This document shows, piece by piece, positions 26,722-35,105 of a stretch of DNA of 64,000 bases. The translations under genes were made by a program, and so were the position numbers. Below the pieces are notes generated by a model. The model ran no database searches. It was not told where the DNA came from and was given only the letters and a program-made list of their open reading frames with translations. This DNA is from Acidobacteriota bacterium (GTDB taxonomy: Bacteria; Acidobacteriota; Vicinamibacteria; Vicinamibacterales; CAVVIG01), in NCBI GenBank assembly GCA_016195265.1, contig JACPZW010000014.1:1-64000 (forward strand). Direction: 5' to 3'. How positions within the stretch are numbered: position 1 is the first letter of the stretch; each line of letters starts with the position of its first letter.

Positions 26722-27112
26722 GCCCTCTACAGTTGGGCGCGTCTGCGCCCGAAAATACTTTCCGAACCGGCACGAACGATCAGAACGGCCCGCCACGGAA
26801 GTACGTGGCGTCCGGCGGCCCGCCTGCGCTTCGCTCCGGCGCGGCTCGCCGTTGCGCGGAGGCGGCAGCCGGACCTAGGATCGCGCTGAGCGGTCAACAG
26901 TCATCAGTCGGTCGTGGGCCGGGGCACCAGCTTCACAGGCCGGGGCGACCTGTGTTCCCAGCAGCCAGTCCTCTTCCGCACGGACCGACTGACGACTGTT
27001 CACTGCTCAGAGCACAAAAAGCACTCACATGGCTTCAGAGCCCAAAAAACATTCACATGGCTGATGGCTAAGGGCTGATGGCTGCGAAGCCATCGACCAT
27101 GACCATGAGCCA
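26722..27112. other. Repeat-filled gap between murD and ftsW
   Basis: No gene is visible. Contents, left to right: a GCCACG-GAAGTA-CGTGGC palindrome (26793-26810) with GC-rich flanks; an 18-bp inverted repeat with one mismatch (26896-26913 and 26983-27000, GACCGACTG.GACTGTT); a tandem 28-bp duplication (27009-27064); and GGCTGAT-type heptamer arms. The gap lies inside the division cluster, so the mRNA must cross it or a new promoter must lie in it; I see no clear promoter. Confidence 0.7.
27009..27064. repeat. Two tandem 28-bp units (4 x 7)
   Basis: AGAGCACAAAAAGCACTCAC... is followed at once by AGAGCCCAAAAAACATTCAC..., both continuing ATGGCT. 28 bp is four heptamers, and the unit runs in register into the adjacent GGCTGAT array. 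Confidence 0.85.
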
Positions 27113-27128
27113 TTAGCCATTAGCCATC
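27059..27128. repeat. Heptamer arms GGCTGAT/AGCCATT over the murD stop
   Basis: GGCTGAT, GGCTAAG, GGCTGAT and GGCTGCG on the left are mirrored by AGCCATT, AGCCATT and AGCCAT on the right. The murD stop codon and last residues (MANG) lie in the right arm. Confidence 0.85.
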
Positions 27129-28507
27129 TGCAGGCGCTTCACCTCCTCTTTGAAGCGCCTGCCTCTCTCCGCGTAGTCGCGAAACATGTCGAAGCTCGCG
27201 CAGGCGGGCGCGAGCAGCACGACGCCGGACGGCCGCGCGATCGCGTAGGCGCGCGCGACCGCCGCTCCGATGCCGTCGACTTCCTCCACCTCCACCGCGC
27301 CGGCCAGCGCGTCGCGCACCAGCGGCCGCGCTTCACCTATCGCGACGACCGCTTTCGCGCGCGCGCGCAGCGGCTCGCGCAGCAGCCGCAGGTCGCCGCC
27401 CTTGAACTTGCCGCCAAGAATCGGCACCAGATTCCGCTCGAAGCTTTCAATCGATCGAAGTGCGGACTCGACGTTGGTCGCCTTCGAGTCGTTGACGAAC
27501 CGGACGCCGCCGATGTCGGCGACGAGCTCCATCGCGTGCTCGAGTCCGGCGAAGCCATCGACGGCCGCGGTCATCGACGCGGACGTGACGCCGGCGATCG
27601 CCGCGACGGTGGCGGCGGCCATGACGTCGGCCACCAGATGCGGACCGAGCAAGTGCACCGCGACGAGCGGCACCAGCCGCCGGTTCATGCCGCCCGCGCG
27701 CTCGACGATCCAGTCGCCGTCGATCGCGGTGCCCTCGGCGATCGGCCGCCGACGCCCGAACAGGCGCGTGGCGGCGCGGCCGCGCCGCGCCAGATCGAGC
27801 ACGGCGGGATCGTCGGCGTTGACCACCGCCCAGTCACCCGCGTCCTGGTTCTCGAAGATGCGCGCCTTCGCCGCCTTGTACGTCTCGACCGTCGGATGGC
27901 GATCGAGATGGTCGGGCGAGAAATTCAGCATCACGGCGATCCACGGGTGGAACGTCTCGATCTGCTCGAGCTGAAAGCTGCTCGCCTCGACGACGTGCAG
28001 CGTGTCGGGCGTCGAGTCGGATACCTGCGCGCTGAGCGGCGCGCCGATGTTGCCGCCGACGGTCACCTTGAATCCCGCGGTCGCCAGAATCCGCCCGGTC
28101 AAGGCCGTCGTCGTCGACTTTCCTTTCGTGCCGGTGATCGCGATCACGCGTCCCTGCAGCCAGCGCGACGCGAGCTCGATCTCGGCGATCACGGGCACGC
28201 CCTTCGCCCGCGCGGCCTCCACCATCGGCTGTTCGGGCGGGACGCCAGGACTCAGCACGATGAGATCGGCGTCAGTGAACGTCGCGGCCGTGTGTCCGCC
28301 CAGTTCGAGTTGCACGCCGAGCGTGCGCAGCGGCTCGGCCTCCGGCACCGCGGGGCGCGCATCGGACAGCGTCACGCGCGCGCCGCGGCGCGCGAGCAGC
28401 TCGGCGGCGGCCAGGCCGCTGCGCGCCGCTCCGGCGACGGTCACGCGCTTGCGATCAACGGTGAACATCAGCGTCTTTACCAGCCACCAGTCACCAGTCA
28501 CCAACAT
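27113..28507 (-). CDS. murD: UDP-N-acetylmuramoylalanine--D-glutamate ligase
   Basis: Adds D-Glu to UDP-MurNAc-L-Ala. Mur-ligase landmarks are VTVAGAARSGLAAAELLARRG, the ATP loop ITGTKGKSTTTALTG, EASSFQLEQIETFHP, NFSPDHLDRHPTVETY and RFVNDSKATNVESALRS. Start: the mraY TGA overlaps an ATG at 28507 (TGATG), the same one-base overlap used at mraZ-rsmH and murF-mraY, so I list it. It adds 13 residues (MLVTGDWWLVKTL) encoded by GGTGACT heptamers; the family-typical start is the ATG at 28468 (MFTVDRK). The last residues are also repeat-derived. Both ends of an essential gene have been remodelled by heptamer arrays. Confidence 0.94.
   Translation of the reverse strand: MLVTGDWWLVKTLMFTVDRKRVTVAGAARSGLAAAELLARRGARVTLSDARPAVPEAEPLRTLGVQLELGGHTAATFTDADLIVLSPGVPPEQPMVEAARAKGVPVIAEIELASRWLQGRVIAITGTKGKSTTTALTGRILATAGFKVTVGGNIGAPLSAQVSDSTPDTLHVVEASSFQLEQIETFHPWIAVMLNFSPDHLDRHPTVETYKAAKARIFENQDAGDWAVVNADDPAVLDLARRGRAATRLFGRRRPIAEGTAIDGDWIVERAGGMNRRLVPLVAVHLLGPHLVADVMAAATVAAIAGVTSASMTAAVDGFAGLEHAMELVADIGGVRFVNDSKATNVESALRSIESFERNLVPILGGKFKGGDLRLLREPLRARAKAVVAIGEARPLVRDALAGAVEVEEVDGIGAAVARAYAIARPSGVVLLAPACASFDMFRDYAERGRRFKEEVKRLQMANG
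28481..28505. repeat. GGTGACT heptamers at the murD start
   Basis: On the minus strand, GGTGACT, GGTGACT, GGTGGCT and GGT lie between the overlapping mraY stop/ATG and the second ATG. The sequence TGATGTT occurs at both ends of the array, as if duplicated on insertion. Confidence 0.75.
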
Positions 28508-29592
28508 CACCGCAATTTCAGCGTCGCCAGACTGAACAACGCGAAGATGATCCCGACGATCACGAACCGCGAAATCACCTTCGGCTCGCTCCACCCGATC
28601 TGTTCGAAATGGTGATGGAGCGGCGCCATGCGGAATACGCGGCGGCCGGTCATCTTGAACGACGCGACCTGGACGATCACGGACGCCGCTTCGAGCACGA
28701 ATACGCCGCCGACGACGGGCAGCAGCAGTTCCTGTTTGATGAGAATCGCGACGGTGCCGAGCGCGGCGCCGAGCGCCAGCGATCCGACGTCGCCCATGAA
28801 GATTTCGGCGGGGTACGAGTTGTACCAGAGGAACCCGAGCGACGCGCCGACGAGCGATCCGCAGAAGACCGTGAGCTCCGCGACGCGCGGCAGGTGGACG
28901 AGCAGCAGGTACTCGGCGAAGACGCGATGGCCGGTGACGTAGGCGAGCGCCGTATACGCGCCGGCGGCGATCGCAAACGTGCTGATCGCCAGGCCGTCGA
29001 GCCCGTCGGTCAGGTTGACGGCGTTCGACACTGCCACGAGCACGAGGACCGCGAACGGCAGATAGCCCCAGCCGAGATCCGGAATCAGGCGCTTGAAGAA
29101 CGGGAAGATCAGCCGCGTGCTGTAAAGACCTTCGTGCTGCAGCCACAGCAGGACGACGCCGACACAGATGGCGATCAGCACCTGCAGGCCCATCTTGTAC
29201 CGGGGCAGCAAACCGTGATGCGATCGCCGGACGACTTTCAGATAGTCGTCGGCGAACCCGATCCCGCCGTACCCCGCTGTGGTCAGCATCGCGATCCACA
29301 CATAGACATTCGAGAGATCCGCCCACAACAACGTCGGCACGAGCGCCGCCGTCAGAATCAGCAGGCCGCCCATCGTCGGCGTGCCGGCCTTGGCGCGATG
29401 CGATTGCGGGCCCTCGGCGCGAATGACCTGGCCGATCTGGAACTCGCGCAGCTTGCGCACCATCCACGGCCCGAACGCCAGGCTGATCGCGAGCGCCGAC
29501 AGGCTCGCCGCCGCCGTGCGGAACGTGATGTACTGCGTCACGTTCAGCACCGAGATCTGCGTGTGGAACTGGAACAGCAGCCGGTACAGCAT
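28507..29592 (-). CDS. mraY: Phospho-N-acetylmuramoyl-pentapeptide transferase MraY
   Basis: 361 residues, polytopic; transfers phospho-MurNAc-pentapeptide to undecaprenyl phosphate (lipid I). Catalytic motifs are AGTPTMGGLLIL, GFADDYLKVVRRSHHGLLPRYK with the two Asp, NAVNLTDGLDGLA, FMGDVGSLALGA and the loop MAPLHHHFE. The ATG overlaps the murF stop by one base (TGATG), and its own TGA overlaps the murD ATG. Confidence 0.97.
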   Translation of the reverse strand: MLYRLLFQFHTQISVLNVTQYITFRTAAASLSALAISLAFGPWMVRKLREFQIGQVIRAEGPQSHRAKAGTPTMGGLLILTAALVPTLLWADLSNVYVWIAMLTTAGYGGIGFADDYLKVVRRSHHGLLPRYKMGLQVLIAICVGVVLLWLQHEGLYSTRLIFPFFKRLIPDLGWGYLPFAVLVLVAVSNAVNLTDGLDGLAISTFAIAAGAYTALAYVTGHRVFAEYLLLVHLPRVAELTVFCGSLVGASLGFLWYNSYPAEIFMGDVGSLALGAALGTVAILIKQELLLPVVGGVFVLEAASVIVQVASFKMTGRRVFRMAPLHHHFEQIGWSEPKVISRFVIVGIIFALFSLATLKLR

Positions 29593-31076
29593 CAGCCGCG
29601 CCCCGCCGTCAGCCGTTCCACGACGCGATCCGTCTTCACCCCGCGCGATCCCTTCACCAGCACGAGATCGCCGCGCCTGACGAGCGCCGCGGCCGCCTCG
29701 GCCGCCTCGTCGCTCGTCGCAAAGTGCCGTACCGCCTCGCGCGCCAGCCCGGCGGCCCGCGCCGCGTCGGCCAGCGCCCGCGCCGCGTCGCCGCCGACCG
29801 CGAACAGCACGTCGACGTTCGCCTTGGCAGCCGCGCGCCCGACGTCTTCGTGCCGCGCGACGGCGTGCGAACCCAGCTCGAGCATCTCGCCCAGGACGGC
29901 GATGCGCCGGCCGGCCTTCGCATGCGCCAGCACGTCGAGCGCGCGCGCCGTCGCGGCCGGGCTCGCGTTGTAACTGTCGTCGAGCACCGTCACGCCGCTT
30001 GCCAGCCGCACGACTTCTCCACGATGCCGCGCGGCCCGCAATGTCGACGCCCGCGCCGCGATGGCGTCGAGGGGCACGTCGAACTCCGTCGCGACCGCCG
30101 TCGCGGCGAGAATGTTCGCGAGGTTGCCCCGACCGACGAGCGGCGTCGTGATGTCCACGCTCCCGCGCGGCGTAGTCACGCGCGCGCCGATTCCGTCGAT
30201 CCCTCGATCCACGATTGCCGACGCTTTCACGTCGGCCTCTCGATCGATCCCGAACGTCACCGTGCGGCCGGGAAACGACCCGATGTGCGCCATCACGCGG
30301 TCGTCGTCGGCGTTGGCCACCAGCCGCGTGGACACGCCGGCGCCTTCGAGAATCTCGGCCTTCGCGTCCGCAATGGCGTCCACCGACGCGAAGAAGCCCA
30401 GATGCGCGTCGCCGACGTTCGTCCACACCCGCACGTCCGGCTCAGCGACGTTGACGAGCGTGCTGATTTCCCCGGCGTGATTCATGCCCAGTTCGACGAC
30501 GGCGATCTCCGGCCGCTGTGTCAGCTCCATGAGCGACAGCGGCAACCCGATGTGGTTGTTGAAGTTTCCGCGGTTGCGGATCACGCGATACCGCGCCGCG
30601 AGAAACTCCGCCGCAATTTCCTTCGTCGTGGTCTTCCCGGCGCTGCCGGTAATGGCCACGACCTTCGTGCCCGACGCCCGCCGCACCGCGCGGGCCAGCG
30701 CCTGCAACGCACGCGTCGTGTCGTCGACCTCGATGACGACCGGCGCAACTCGTGGGGGCGGAGCTTGCTCCGCCCCGAGGGCCGACCAAGGTCGGCCCCT
30801 ACCCGGCACGACGACGCCCGTCGCGCCCGCGTCGACCGCGGCCAGCGCGAAATCCGCGCCGTCGAACCGCTCGCCGCGGATGGCGACGTACAACTCGCCG
30901 GGCTTCAGCGTCCGCGAGTCGATCGACACACCGGCAAATTCGCGTGCCGCGTCGCCGCGCACGATCTCGCCCGCCATCGCCGCCGCGATCCACGCGGCGT
31001 GGAGCTGGAGGGCGTTTCCTTCCGGACCGGCCGTTGAGCCGGGTCCAAAAGGACCCGGCTTACGTTCGTCGGTCAT
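29592..31076 (-). CDS. murF: UDP-N-acetylmuramoyl-tripeptide--D-alanyl-D-alanine ligase
   Basis: 494 residues; adds D-Ala-D-Ala to complete the pentapeptide. Motifs are VSIDSRTLKPGELYVAI, the ATP loop AITGSAGKTTTKEI, RNRGNFNNHIGLPLSL, ELGMNHAGEI, DDSYNASP and VKGSRGVKTDRVVE. Two repeat insertions are read in frame. Residues 3-17 or so (KPGPFGPGS) come from a GCCGGGTCC-AAAA-GGACCCGGC palindrome. Residues of about 92-110 (GRGRPWSALGAEQAPPPR) come from two palindromes placed between the N-terminal substrate domain and VAPVVIEVDD. The original start may have been further in. The ATG used lies in a CGGTCATACGACG repeat shared with the murE stop. Confidence 0.95.
   Translation of the reverse strand: MTDERKPGPFGPGSTAGPEGNALQLHAAWIAAAMAGEIVRGDAAREFAGVSIDSRTLKPGELYVAIRGERFDGADFALAAVDAGATGVVVPGRGRPWSALGAEQAPPPRVAPVVIEVDDTTRALQALARAVRRASGTKVVAITGSAGKTTTKEIAAEFLAARYRVIRNRGNFNNHIGLPLSLMELTQRPEIAVVELGMNHAGEISTLVNVAEPDVRVWTNVGDAHLGFFASVDAIADAKAEILEGAGVSTRLVANADDDRVMAHIGSFPGRTVTFGIDREADVKASAIVDRGIDGIGARVTTPRGSVDITTPLVGRGNLANILAATAVATEFDVPLDAIAARASTLRAARHRGEVVRLASGVTVLDDSYNASPAATARALDVLAHAKAGRRIAVLGEMLELGSHAVARHEDVGRAAAKANVDVLFAVGGDAARALADAARAAGLAREAVRHFATSDEAAEAAAALVRRGDLVLVKGSRGVKTDRVVERLTAGRG
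30752..30802. repeat. Two palindromes read in frame inside murF
   Basis: GGGGGCGGAGC/GCTCCGCCCC around TT (30752-30776) and GGGCCGACC/GGTCGGCCC around AA, followed by CTAC (30779-30802). Same families as the murC tail elements. Confidence 0.9.
31038..31059. repeat. Palindrome at the murF 5' end
   Basis: GCCGGGTCC-AAAA-GGACCCGGC followed by TTACGT; nearly the same hairpin and flank as the 36-bp units at 1.8 kb. Encodes part of the MurF N-terminus. Next to it CGTCGGTCATACGACG occurs twice (about 31066 and 31101). Confidence 0.85.
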
Positions 31077-31106
31077 ACGACGAATGACCCGGCCGACGAC
31101 CGTCGG

Positions 31107-32660
31107 TCATACGACGCCCGAATTCGTCCGCCGCCGCGCCAGCGCCTCGCGCGCCACCGCGACGTCGTCGAACGGCAGCACGCGATCGCCGACCACCTGG
31201 TACTTCTCGTGCCCCTTGCCGGCGATCAGCACGAGATCGCCGGGCCGCGCCAGCTCGACCGCCGTCGTGATCGCGCGGCCGCGGTCCGCGATCGTCAGCA
31301 GCGACGGCGGTTCGCCCGACTCCGATCGCGGGGGGCTCGCCGGCGGCCGCCGCGTGTCCGGCGTAATCCCGCGCTGAATCTCTTCGATGATGCGCGCCGG
31401 ATCCTCGCTGCGCGGGTTGTCCGACGTGATCACGATGATGTCGCTCAGCCGGCCCGCGACCGCGCCCATCAGCGGGCGCTTCGTCCGATCGCGATCGCCG
31501 CCGCAGCCGAACACCGTGATCAGGCGCCCGCGCGCGAGCGGCCGCGCCGTCTCCAGCAGATTACGCAGCGCATCGTCGGTATGGGCGTAGTCCACGACGA
31601 CGGTCACTTCGTCCTTCGCGCCCGAGACCATCTCGAAGCGGCCCGGCACGCCCTCAAGCGCCCGGATCCCGCGCTCGACGGCGTCGAACGGCACATCGAG
31701 CGCGACGGCGGCCGAGACGGCCGCGAGGATGTTGTAGACGTTGGGCCGTCCGACGAGCGTCGAGCGCACGTGCAGCGTGCCGCGCGGCGTGCGGACGTCG
31801 AACGTCAGACCATCGAGGGAAAACGACAGCGGACCAGGCGTGATGTCCGCCGGGCGTGCAATCGCGTAAGTGATCGCCCGTCCTCCCGCGTCCGCCAGCG
31901 ACGCGCCGCGCGGGTCGTCGACGTTCAGCAGGCTCGGCGCGTGCGGCGGCAGCGATTCGAACAGCCGGCGCTTCGCGCGGAAGTACTCGTCCATGTTCGT
32001 GTGGAAATCGAGATGGTCCCGCGTGAGATTCGTGAAGACACCGGCGGCGAAGGCCATGCCGGACACGCGGTGCAGCGTGAGCGCGTGCGACGACACTTCC
32101 ATCGCGCAGGCGCCACACCCGCGATCGACCATCTCGCGCAGGAGCGCCTGCAGGTCCGGCGCTTCCGGCGTCGTGCGCGATGCGTCGCGAACCGCGTGCT
32201 TCCCGGGTCCCGTGCGGTAGGCAACCGTGCCGAGGAGACCGCAGCGCACGCCCGCCGCTTCGAAGATCGATGCGACGAGATACGCGGTCGTCGTCTTCCC
32301 GTTCGTGCCGGTGATGCCGATCACGCGGAGCTCGCGGCTCGGCTCGCCGTAAAAAGCGGCGGCGAGCCGTGCCAGCGCCAGCCGGGCGTCGGCGACGACC
32401 ACCCACGGGATCGTCACGCCGGACGGCGCCGGCTGCTCGGAGACGACCGCCGCGGCGCCGCGCTCGATCGCCTGTTGGGTGAACGCGCTGCCGTCGACGT
32501 GCTGGCCCTTGAGCGCCACGAAGACCTGGCCGGGAGTCACGACGCGGGAGTCGTAGACCACGCCGGTGATCGCCTCCGGCGCCGCGGCGGCCCCGGCTCG
32601 CGCAACGGACGCAGCGACGCCGTGTTCGACGAGGATGCGCGCGAGATCAGCCCACGTCAT
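31107..32660 (-). CDS. murE: UDP-MurNAc-tripeptide synthetase MurE (meso-DAP type)
   Basis: 517 residues; adds the third amino acid of the stem. The DNPRSEDP motif at about 418 is the DNPRxE signature of meso-diaminopimelate-adding enzymes. Others are VYDSRVVTPGQVFVALKG, GITGTNGKTTTAYLV, TNLTRDHLDFHTNMDEYF, VVVDYAHTDDALRNLL and LIAGKGHEKYQ. A Pro/Ser-rich segment (about 440-460, RRPPASPPRSESGEPPS) sits where relatives have a short loop and may be another insertion, though I see no clean palindrome. The start overlaps ftsI by 4 bp (ATGA). Confidence 0.96.
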   Translation of the reverse strand: MTWADLARILVEHGVAASVARAGAAAAPEAITGVVYDSRVVTPGQVFVALKGQHVDGSAFTQQAIERGAAAVVSEQPAPSGVTIPWVVVADARLALARLAAAFYGEPSRELRVIGITGTNGKTTTAYLVASIFEAAGVRCGLLGTVAYRTGPGKHAVRDASRTTPEAPDLQALLREMVDRGCGACAMEVSSHALTLHRVSGMAFAAGVFTNLTRDHLDFHTNMDEYFRAKRRLFESLPPHAPSLLNVDDPRGASLADAGGRAITYAIARPADITPGPLSFSLDGLTFDVRTPRGTLHVRSTLVGRPNVYNILAAVSAAVALDVPFDAVERGIRALEGVPGRFEMVSGAKDEVTVVVDYAHTDDALRNLLETARPLARGRLITVFGCGGDRDRTKRPLMGAVAGRLSDIIVITSDNPRSEDPARIIEEIQRGITPDTRRPPASPPRSESGEPPSLLTIADRGRAITTAVELARPGDLVLIAGKGHEKYQVVGDRVLPFDDVAVAREALARRRTNSGVV

Positions 32661-34690
32661 GGCGCTCCCGCGCGGCCCGCGCGCCGCGGTGAGCGCTCGA
32701 GCGTTAGACGGCAGACCGAACCCGGCTCGAGCGGCAGGCCGGGCGCCGGCTCCTGCGACACCACGACGCCGTCGCCGGCGACGCGGGCGTTGACGCCGAG
32801 TTTCACCAGCGCGCGCACGGCTTCGCGCGCGCTCATGCCGCGCAGATCCGGCACCGTGCCTGGAGGGCCGTCGGCGATCAGGCTGACCACCGGGTCGTTG
32901 GGCGGCGTGGCGCTCGCCGGACTCGGCGTGTCGTCGCGGCGCGCCACGAGGATCGGCGCCGGCGGATTGATCGACGGACCGACGCCGAGGTAGCGCAGCG
33001 TGGGCTCGGCGATCTTCTTGAAGATCGGCGCGGCGACGGTGCCGCCGAAATAGCGGTTCGGCCCGTGCGGCGAGTCGATGACGACGACGATCGCCACCGC
33101 GGGGCTGCGCGACGGGAGGAACCCGACAAACGACGCGTTGTAGTCGGAATGCGAGTAGTGGCCGTTGACGAGTTTCGACGCCGTACCCGTTTTTCCGGCA
33201 ATGGTATAGCCGGGGATCTTCGCGGCGCGCGCCGTCCCGCGCTCGGAGTCGACGACGCCTTCCATGATGCCGGTCATCAGCGCGGCCGTGTCGGCGCTGA
33301 TCGTGCGGCGGACGACTTTCGGCGTCACCGCGTAGCGCACGCCGTTGCGGTACACCGCGCGGATGACGCGCGGCTCGATGTACTCGCCGCCGTTGGCGAC
33401 CGAGCCGACGGCGCCGACGATCTGCAGCGGCGTCACACCGACCTGGTAGCCCATCGACACCGACGCGAGCGCCCCGTCGTTCCACTTGGTCGGGCTCCAG
33501 ACGATGCCGGAGCTCTCGCCGGGAAAGTCCGGCGACACCTGATGACCGAATCCGAAGAGAGAGACGAACCGGCTCAGCCGGTCGGTGCCGAGCCTGAAGC
33601 CGATCTTGATCGCGCCGATGTTGCTCGACATCGCGATCACGTTCGCCAGCGAGATCACGCCGTAATCGTGGTTCTCGTTTTCCTTCACGACGCGCCCGGG
33701 CGCGACCTGTATCCGTCCGGGATGCGTGTCGATCATCGTCTCGGGCGTCATGACCTTTTCTTCGAGCGCGGCCGAGACGGTGACTACCTTGAAGGTGGAG
33801 CCGGGCTCGTAGAGATCCTGCACGGCGCGATTCCGGCGCTCAGAGTCGTCGAAATCACGGAACGCGTTCGGATTGAACGTCGGCTCGTTCGCCATGGCGA
33901 GAATCTCGCCGGTGTGCGGATTCAGGATGATGGCGCTGCCGCCGCCCGCGCGATTCTCGACCACGCCGGCGTGAAGCTCGCGCTCGGTGACGTGCTGGAG
34001 GTACTCGTCGATCGTCAGTTCGACGGTGGATCCGGAGGTCGGCGGCCGCTCGAACCGGCTGAACGCGTGGCGCCGCGCGTCGGTGTGCACGAGCACCGTG
34101 CCGGCCTTGCCCTTGATTTGCGCGTCGTAGGCGGACTCGAGGCCGTCGAGCCCCTTGTTGTCGACGCCGACCCAGCCGAGCAGGTGCGCCGCGAGCTCGC
34201 GATTCGGGTAGAAGCGCTTGCTCTCCTTGACCGTCCCGATGCCGTCGAGGTTGAGCGCGGCGACGCGCTGGGCCTGATCCTGCGCGACCTGCCGTCGGAC
34301 GTACGCGAACGCGCGCGGCTGGTTCAGGCGGTCGACGAGATTTTGTTGCTCCTTCGGCGTGCAGTCGGCCAGCGCGTCGCAGATCTTCTGCACCGCCAGG
34401 CGGGCGTCGCCGACCTCGGTCGGCACCGCCACGATCGAATCGGCGTCCACGCTGGTGGCGAGAATGCGGCCGTGGCGATCGAGGATGTCGCCGCGCTTGG
34501 GCGGCAGCGGCTGCGTCCGCATCTGCTGCCGCTCCGCGCGCGCCGCGAGGTCGGCGTGGCGTACCACCTGCAGCACGACCAGCCGCGCTTCGATGCCGGC
34601 CGCCCACAGCGCGAGCAGCACCGCCACCGTGACGACGCGGCGGTGGAGAATCTCGCGCCAGGCGGCGGGACCGTGACCGGGAGACGTCAT
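32657..34690 (-). CDS. ftsI: Peptidoglycan transpeptidase FtsI/PBP3 with C-terminal PASTA domain
   Basis: 677 residues. A membrane anchor (about 20-40) precedes the PBP dimerisation region (PPKRGDILDRHGRILATSV) and the transpeptidase domain, with the active-site serine in EPGSTFKVVT at about 298, SSN in AMSSNIGAIK at about 355 and KTGTAS at about 499. The end (TVPDLRGMSAREAVRALVKLG) is a PASTA domain, more usual in Gram-positive PBPs but also present in several diderm phyla. Crosslinks septal peptidoglycan with FtsW. It is coupled to murE by ATGA. Confidence 0.96.
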   Translation of the reverse strand: MTSPGHGPAAWREILHRRVVTVAVLLALWAAGIEARLVVLQVVRHADLAARAERQQMRTQPLPPKRGDILDRHGRILATSVDADSIVAVPTEVGDARLAVQKICDALADCTPKEQQNLVDRLNQPRAFAYVRRQVAQDQAQRVAALNLDGIGTVKESKRFYPNRELAAHLLGWVGVDNKGLDGLESAYDAQIKGKAGTVLVHTDARRHAFSRFERPPTSGSTVELTIDEYLQHVTERELHAGVVENRAGGGSAIILNPHTGEILAMANEPTFNPNAFRDFDDSERRNRAVQDLYEPGSTFKVVTVSAALEEKVMTPETMIDTHPGRIQVAPGRVVKENENHDYGVISLANVIAMSSNIGAIKIGFRLGTDRLSRFVSLFGFGHQVSPDFPGESSGIVWSPTKWNDGALASVSMGYQVGVTPLQIVGAVGSVANGGEYIEPRVIRAVYRNGVRYAVTPKVVRRTISADTAALMTGIMEGVVDSERGTARAAKIPGYTIAGKTGTASKLVNGHYSHSDYNASFVGFLPSRSPAVAIVVVIDSPHGPNRYFGGTVAAPIFKKIAEPTLRYLGVGPSINPPAPILVARRDDTPSPASATPPNDPVVSLIADGPPGTVPDLRGMSAREAVRALVKLGVNARVAGDGVVVSQEPAPGLPLEPGSVCRLTLERSPRRAGRAGAP

Positions 34691-34702
34691 CGCCCGATCA
34701 CC

Positions 34703-35089
34703 TCACCGCTGCGCGACGACGGACGTGGCCGGCGGATCCGCGGGCAGCACGCGTTCGATCACGATGGCTTCGTCGCGCGAGGGCGCGACCAGGTGCAGTT
34801 GCTCGGTCGCGAGCGCTTCGATGCGCTTGGGTGACTTCAGCGTCTCGATCTCGAGGCGAAGGCGGCGGCCCGTTTCATCTTCAGCCGCGCGATCGCGCTG
34901 CATCTGCTCGATCTGGTAGCCGTGGCGCAGCAGCTCGAAGTGCTGCCAGGCCGAGAACAGCAGCACGACGACGAGGAGGCCGGCGATGCCGACGGACTTC
35001 CACATCTCGCGCTGCCGCGCTTCGTCCACTTCGCGGACGATGGGGTTGTTGCGAACGTCTTTCTTGATCGCGTATTCGAAAGGTTCCAT
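34703..35089 (-). CDS. ftsL: FtsL-like septum protein
   Basis: 128 residues: a cytoplasmic N-terminus, one membrane helix (about 33-50, SVGIAGLLVVVLLFSAWQHF) and a periplasmic coiled coil (YQIEQMQRDRAAEDETGRRL) with LAPS/VAPSRDEAIVIE near the end. Position between rsmH and ftsI and the bitopic coiled-coil form identify it; sequence conservation of FtsL is low. Confidence 0.85.
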   Translation of the reverse strand: MEPFEYAIKKDVRNNPIVREVDEARQREMWKSVGIAGLLVVVLLFSAWQHFELLRHGYQIEQMQRDRAAEDETGRRLRLEIETLKSPKRIEALATEQLHLVAPSRDEAIVIERVLPADPPATSVVAQR

Positions 35090-35105
35090 GAGTGTCCTCC
35101 CGGCG

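Noticed and set aside
27113-29467. 784-aa ORF fusing murD with upstream sequence
   Set aside because: The N-terminal half is an out-of-frame reading of mraY; MurD begins at 28507 or 28468.
31321-31372. Pro/Ser-rich segment of MurE as a palindromic insertion
   Set aside because: The DNA shows only loose direct similarity (GGTTCGCC, GGCTCGCC) and no inverted repeat, so it may be an ordinary loop.
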